From positions 4,314,292-4,378,291 of the forward strand of contig NC_059272.1 in NCBI RefSeq assembly GCF_017591435.1: DNA of 64,000 nt, written 5' to 3'. A program made the position numbers and the translations under genes. The notes below the pieces were generated by a model. That model did not search any database, was not told the DNA's origin, and saw only the letters and a list, made by a program, of their open reading frames with translations. The stretch comes from Portunus trituberculatus. Taxonomy: Eukaryota > Arthropoda > Malacostraca > Decapoda > Portunidae. Shown here piece by piece: positions 59,334-64,000 of this stretch (positions are counted from its first letter, which is position 1; every line of letters starts with the position of its first letter).

Positions 59334-60074
59334 TAGAGATGTATCGGATGTCGAATTTCAGACATCCGCGGATGCGGATGTATATGCGATGTCATTTTGC
59401 GGATGCAAATGCGGATGCGGATGTCAGTCTCTACTAAAATGCGGATGCAAATGCGGATGCGGATATCAGAGAGACATCCTCGCGAGATGCAGAGCATGGA
59501 TGTTTTTTTTACGTCAAACGTTCTCACCAAGAGGAGACCTCCCTCCCGAAAAAAAAGCCTGTTTCAACGTCAGACCATGCAGACTATGTTTGTACTTCAT
59601 AGTCACTAAGAGAGTTCGTCCTCCTGACCTTCCCTAAATTCTAGACACATTACGTTGTGTAAGTTTGAAAGGAAATGAATCCGTGATATTATTTGCTTTA
59701 GTTTTACTAGATAATTAATTCATTAGACGCACATCACTAAATTTACTACATTTCTAACCTCTGTCTGAACTCTAAGTCTGTAGGGCAGTACTCTGCTGGT
59801 CTGTATCTGTAACTGCGTGTCTATACTCTATATTACGAGTATATTACTCTATAATATATAGGTTGTGCAATACACAACACATCCGCATCCACATCCTCTG
59901 TTGAATGCGGATGCGGATGCGGCGGATGTATATTACATCACAAATGCGGATGCGGATGCGGATGCGGATGTTCAGTTTATCACAACTGCGGATGCGGATG
60001 CGGATGCGGATGTGAAAGAATATGCGGATGTTCCGCGGATGCGAATGCGGATGCGGATATCCGATACATCTCTA
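59334..60074 (+). mobile_element. hAT MITE with GGATGC subterminal arrays
   Basis: Ends TAGAGATGTATCGGATGTC and GATATCCGATACATCTCTA; 8-bp duplication ATCCATAC at 59326-59333 and 60075-60082. Removing the element and one copy restores LINE E (PSIMYGMDVTAWNE). Both ends carry clusters of GCGGATGCGGATG units: 59365-59465 at the left, 59880-60060 at the right. No transposase ORF. Confidence 0.9.
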
Positions 60075-62590
60075 ATCCATACCATACATGATGCTCGGAA
60101 CAGCCACGCTCTTCCAAACTTCTCGCAGCACGTCATATTTACTCGCGCTCATCCTTGCTGCACTTCCTAGCCGACCTACCCACTGACTCACCATGCTTAT
60201 CTTCTCATTCTTTGTCTTCACGCAGCCAACCGGACTCATCCACATCCCCAGGTACTTGTATTCATCTGTCTGTTGCATCTCGTTCTCACCTAGTCTCCAC
60301 ACTGAGTTCCTCTCATCCTCTGACCCATTCACAACCATTACCTTGCTCTTTTCACTGCTAAACCTCACTCCAAAGTCTCTTCCATACCCATCTACAACAT
60401 CAAGCAAACTCTGAAGCTCTTCTGCCGACTCACTCATAACAACATCATCTGCATACAAGAGCACACATATCTTATCATTCCCCACATTTACACCTGCATT
60501 CATTCTCCTCAATCTAGCAGCCAGTTCCTCTGTATATAAGCTAAAGAGGGTTGGTGATAATATGCAACCCTGCCTAACTCCTCTTTCACTCTTCACCCAG
60601 TCTGTCTCTACATCTCCTAGTTTATACTTAGCTCTTGTATCCACATACATACTTCGCACTATGTTAACTATCTTTGCACTTAACCCAATCTTTTCTAGCA
60701 CTCTACCTAGCATTTCTCTGTTCACCCTATCATATGCTTTCTCTATGTCTAGAAAACCTAAGTATAACTTGCTACCATCTTTCTTCTTTCTCTCAATCAA
60801 TTCATTCACAACAAACATATTGTCTTCAGCTCTCCTGTCCACACGGAACCCATTTTGCTCTTCACCTAACACTCCATCTCTCTCAATCCATTTACACTAT
60901 CTTTCATTCAAAACTGCACTGAACACTTTTCCTACTGTGTTAACTAACGCAATCGGCCTGTAGTTTTCAACTCATTCTTACTCTTGTACCCTCCCTTAGG
61001 TAGCAAAGTCACCCTGCATTCATTCCACATTCTCGGCACTCTCTCCTCCTCCCACACCTGGTTAAACAACTCAGTCATCATATCAATCACAACCTCTCCT
61101 CCATTTTTGTACAATTCATAAGGTATCTCATCCGGCCCTGCTGCCTCCCCATTCTTCTGCTTCTTCACACATTTCTCCACCTCCTCCCTGCTGATCCTTT
61201 CATTCAACTCATCTGCATCCTTTCTCTCCAGTGTCACACGCCCTTCACCCACATCAAAGACCTCACCTACACCTCCAATCTCTTCCCAAAACTCTTTTAT
61301 TGCCCTTCTCATTTCTTCCTTATGAGTCACCACTGCCCCATTCACCTTCAGGCTCTCCACATTCTCACAGTCCCCTCACCCCTCAGGAATCTGTACCATT
61401 CATGACCACCCTCCACACCTTTCTCTCTAAGGGACTGAATCACACTTTTCTCACATTTAACTTTAGCATTCATTATCTTTCGCTTCGTCACTCGCTGCTG
61501 ACTCACATACGCTGTCCATGCATTCAGGTACTCACTTTCAGCCTCCTCACTCTCATGTCTCCTCTTTCTTAACTGTCTGCACACCCTATTCAGTCTCTTC
61601 CTTTCCTTCCTAGCATCTCTAATCTCATCATTCCACCACGGCCTACTTTTATGCTTTCTAGCACTTGTTCTTACATACCCTATCTGACTGGCTGCTGCAT
61701 TCTTCACATTCTCTACAAATCTGTCATTCAGTTCATCCACACCATTCAGGCTCTCATCCTCCCATCTTCTCTCGCTCAAGTCCACCTGGAAATTTTCCCA
61801 TCCTGCATCTCTCAACCTCCACTTTTTCCTCTTGACCTTGGCATTTGTTCCGTCTCTTCCATTCAACTTACATTCTAGCACCAGCATGTTATGGTCTGAG
61901 ACTATGTCAATCATCCCATCTTCATCTATCCACATACGGTCAACAATTTCACGCATTCTCCCATTCACTAGCATGTAGTCAATCGCAGACTCCTGGTTCC
62001 TCGCACACCAAGTCACTCGTCCTTCAGCCAGGGTCTCATTCAGATTCTCCAAGTTCATCTCATTCACAAACTCATCCAGCATCTCACCATTCCTATTCAT
62101 TTGTTCACCTAACATACCTACGTGAGCATTCATGTCTCCCATAACAATCACTCTCTCTCCATCATAATCTCTTGCAATCTTTTTCAAAACACTGTATTTT
62201 TTACTATTCTCCCTAACTGCTCTATCGCCTTCCACTGTCATATACACTACCACTACAACTATCCTCTCAGCTCTGCTACTCTCATTCCTACCTTCCACTC
62301 GAACAGCTAACACGTCCTCACTCTCAGCGCTGTCTCCTATGTCCAGCTCTTCCACTCAGATTCCTCACCTTCCTGTGGAGCAGGGCTACTCCTCCTCCTA
62401 GCTTCTCCTGTTTCTTGCGTCCTTTTCCTAACATCACAAACTCATTTCCTTCTATCTGCACCACATCCTACAGGTGAGTCTCAGTAATACCTACTACATC
62501 TAGGCTCCATTTATTCAACTCTGCATACATCTTGAAATTTACCAATGCCCCATCCTCTTACATTCAAACAACCAAATTTCATACATGACC
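60075..62590 (-). pseudogene. LINE E ORF2 (endonuclease and reverse transcriptase)
   Basis: Endonuclease at 62590-61960: KFGCLNVRGWGIGKFQDV-like start, RVIVMGDMNAHVGMLGEQMN, AIDYMLVNGRMREIVDRM, IVSDHNMLVLECKLNG; the frame 62355-61348 is open for 335 codons. RT: GEAAGPDEIPYELYKNGG, then a shift near 60945, EEQNGFRVDRRAEDNMFVV, GFLDIEKAYDRVNREMLG, ERGVRQGCILSPTLFSLYTE, ICVLLYADDVVMSES (YADD intact), EYKYLGMWMSPVGCVKTKNE. The GVRQGC.LSP and YADD boxes differ from LINEs A-D and CR1 and point to another clade (RTE-like or near), not settled. Confidence 0.8.
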
Positions 62591-63097
62591 TTGCCTGTTT
62601 GTTGTCCTCTCTTCCTTGCTTCGGTGCACATCCATTCCTCATTCAGGCCGCATCTACACATACCGTAGACCTTGCGCGCATCCACTCACGCAGCCGTCCG
62701 CACATCCTCTTGTTGCTGGTCTCATTGAGGTGCACCCCGTCCGGCAGGAAGTCCATGCCTTCCCTCAAGATGGGGTCCAGGTCGATGAAGCTGACGTTGC
62801 CCATCTTCTTCCTCAACCAGTCCAGCTTCAGCTTCAACACTTCTTCCTGGATCTTGGCATTTGTCCTCCTCCTCAGCCGCTCATACCTCTCCTCTCTTGG
62901 TCGACGTATCACACCCACCACTGCCACACACATCTTCTTGGCTTCAGCAGCCTTCACTGCCTCCACCACCTCCTTCACTGTCTCTTCTTCGCCGACCCTC
63001 TCAGGTCGTTGCCGCCGCCCTGGATCACCAGCAGGCCGTTTTCTTCTGTCTGGTCTTCTCAATTACCTTCTTGATCTCCTGGATCTTGGCTCCCTTG
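62591..63097 (-). pseudogene. LINE E ORF1-like SGNH esterase part, 5'-truncated
   Basis: In one frame LLVIQGGGNDLRGSAKKRQ (63035-62980) holds esterase block III with GND; after a shift CVAVVGVIRRPREERYERLR and ILREGMDFLPDGVHLNETSN contain block V (D..H). The GDS block would lie beyond the truncated end at about 63097. 63098-63215 is an unclassified spacer. Confidence 0.68.
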
Positions 63098-63213
63098 TTG
63101 TTGTTGTTGTTTTATTTTTGCTGGTATTCCAGCAGGGCTATGTAGAGCCCTCTAGAGTGTAAATGGCAAGTGAATAGAGGAGTTAGAGACTTGTCCGATG
63201 GACAAGACTCACA

Positions 63214-63215
<2 letters not shown>

Positions 63216-63251
<36 letters not shown>
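63216..63251 (+). repeat. poly(T), i.e. antisense poly(A) tail
   Basis: About 34 T, the tail of the LINE on the minus strand. Confidence 0.95.
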
Positions 63252-63255
<4 letters not shown>

Positions 63256-64000
63256 AACGTAACAAAACAGCAGGCTACCCAAACGACAAGGCGCCTTAAG
63301 GTGGTGGAGCATCTGCGACCACATTGGCCAGAATGTTTGCCGGTGTTGCTGCAACAAGGAGTGCTGCAGCTTCCTCCGCATCATCATCTTCAATGTCCGG
63401 GTATTGGTGACTTGGTGTTCTGAGACATAGAGTGGCAGGGCATTCAAGCAGGTAGTGGAGAAGTGGGTGTGATGTTCGGGCTTCGCAGTGTTGGCAGGCG
63501 AGTGGAACCTGTCCTTGCAGGGCTGATAGGCAAGGGTAGCCAAGGCGAAGTCTGTGAACATCAGCCCTGACTTTAGGATGTGTGTGTGGTGGAAGTGCTG
63601 TTGGTTTATAATCAGTGGCTCTGGCGTACCAGATTGCAGAGGGTGAGCCCCGGGCGGCTTCTTCTTCGTGAGTGTTTTATGGAGACGTAATGTGTTGGCT
63701 CTGATTGTGCGTTTGACTTGTGCCATGCTGGGTGAGATAGTGATTTCCGGGTCTGCGATGGTGGTGGCGGCTTTAGCTGCAGCATCAGCAAGATCATTCC
63801 CACGTATACCCGCATGGCCCGGAATCCATGTGAGAGTGATCCTCCTTGCCCTCCCACACAGGGTCGTGGCGAGGTGATGGATGCTCGTGAGCAGCCGCAC
63901 GTTGTCTTGTGGCCACGGGTTACGGAGTGCTTGCAGGGCAGCCATGGAGTCCGTGGCGATAAGGGCGCTGTGTGCCGTGGTGGTGTGTAGGTGTTGGAGG
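63252..64000 (-). pseudogene. RNase H-bearing LINE, 3' end (runs off window)
   Basis: Minus strand MAALQALRNPWPQDNVRLLT, then ITLTWIPGHAGIRGNDLADA AAKAA, the C-terminal half of a ribonuclease H domain with the H of PGHAGI and the D of NDLAD. Downstream in shifted frames a C-x2-C...H-x4-C knuckle (QVPLACQHCEARTSHPLLHY then LLEC) at 63510-63450. RNase H plus poly(A) tail fits I/R1/Jockey-group LINEs carrying RNase H. RT lies beyond the right edge. Confidence 0.75.

Noticed and set aside
61348..62355. The 335-codon open frame as a host endonuclease gene
   Set aside because: GDMNAH and SDHN motifs with an RT directly downstream show it is the endonuclease domain of LINE E.

Overview
Eukaryotic (animal) genomic DNA, most likely from an arthropod and, by the look of its repeats, a decapod crustacean. 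That attribution is inference: the sequence shows a split nucleolar gene with GT-AG introns, very dense dinucleotide microsatellites, many non-LTR retrotransposons whose 3' ends carry TAGGTAAATACACAC, Penelope-like and Tigger/pogo remnants, and hAT and piggyBac-type elements. There is no operon structure, rRNA, true tRNA gene or CRISPR array.

The only host gene I can support lies on the minus strand and spans almost the whole window. Nine exons (55206-55376, 32168-32371, 31631-31807, 30878-31072, 30395-30598, 29505-29677, 18652-18811, 1032-1222, 303-570) join in compatible phases with GT-AG borders. They encode about 581 residues that resemble the N-terminal half of Myb-binding protein 1A / DNA polymerase phi (MYBBP1A, Pol5 family), a nucleolar HEAT-repeat protein of rRNA transcription and ribosome biogenesis. 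The C-terminal half lies beyond the left edge. Three introns are huge (about 22.8, 10.7 and 17.4 kb) and consist largely of mobile elements.

Layout. 1.2-18.6 kb (intron 7): a CR1 3' end, a 600-bp purine tract, a cluster of Tigger-like elements in (TA)n tracts, Penelope-like pieces, two LINEs in series (A at 9.5-13.4 kb, B at 13.5-18.6 kb), a 1.5-kb fold-back transposon inside LINE B, and a piggyBac-type element inside its 3' part. 18.8-29.5 kb (intron 6): two more piggyBac-type elements, a degraded piggyBac transposase, Tigger copies and an internally deleted pogo element. 29.5-32.4 kb: the exon-dense core. 32.4-55.2 kb (intron 1): a nest probably founded by one hAT element (about 37.9-54.65 kb) that was later invaded by a tRNA-derived SINE, an inverted copy of LINE A, LINE D, a TA-flanked MITE and a CR1 element with an SGNH-esterase ORF1. 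55.4-64 kb (upstream of the gene): a small hAT MITE, a second esterase-bearing LINE split by a hAT MITE with GGATGC arrays, and the 3' end of an RNase H-bearing LINE that runs off the right edge.

Most transposon ORFs are broken by frameshifts and stops. The points most worth a second look are how repeats touch the host gene: the exon 7 splice donor lies inside a LINE 3' tail, exon 7 sits between two direct piggyBac-type copies, and a poly(A) retroposon abuts the exon 1 donor.
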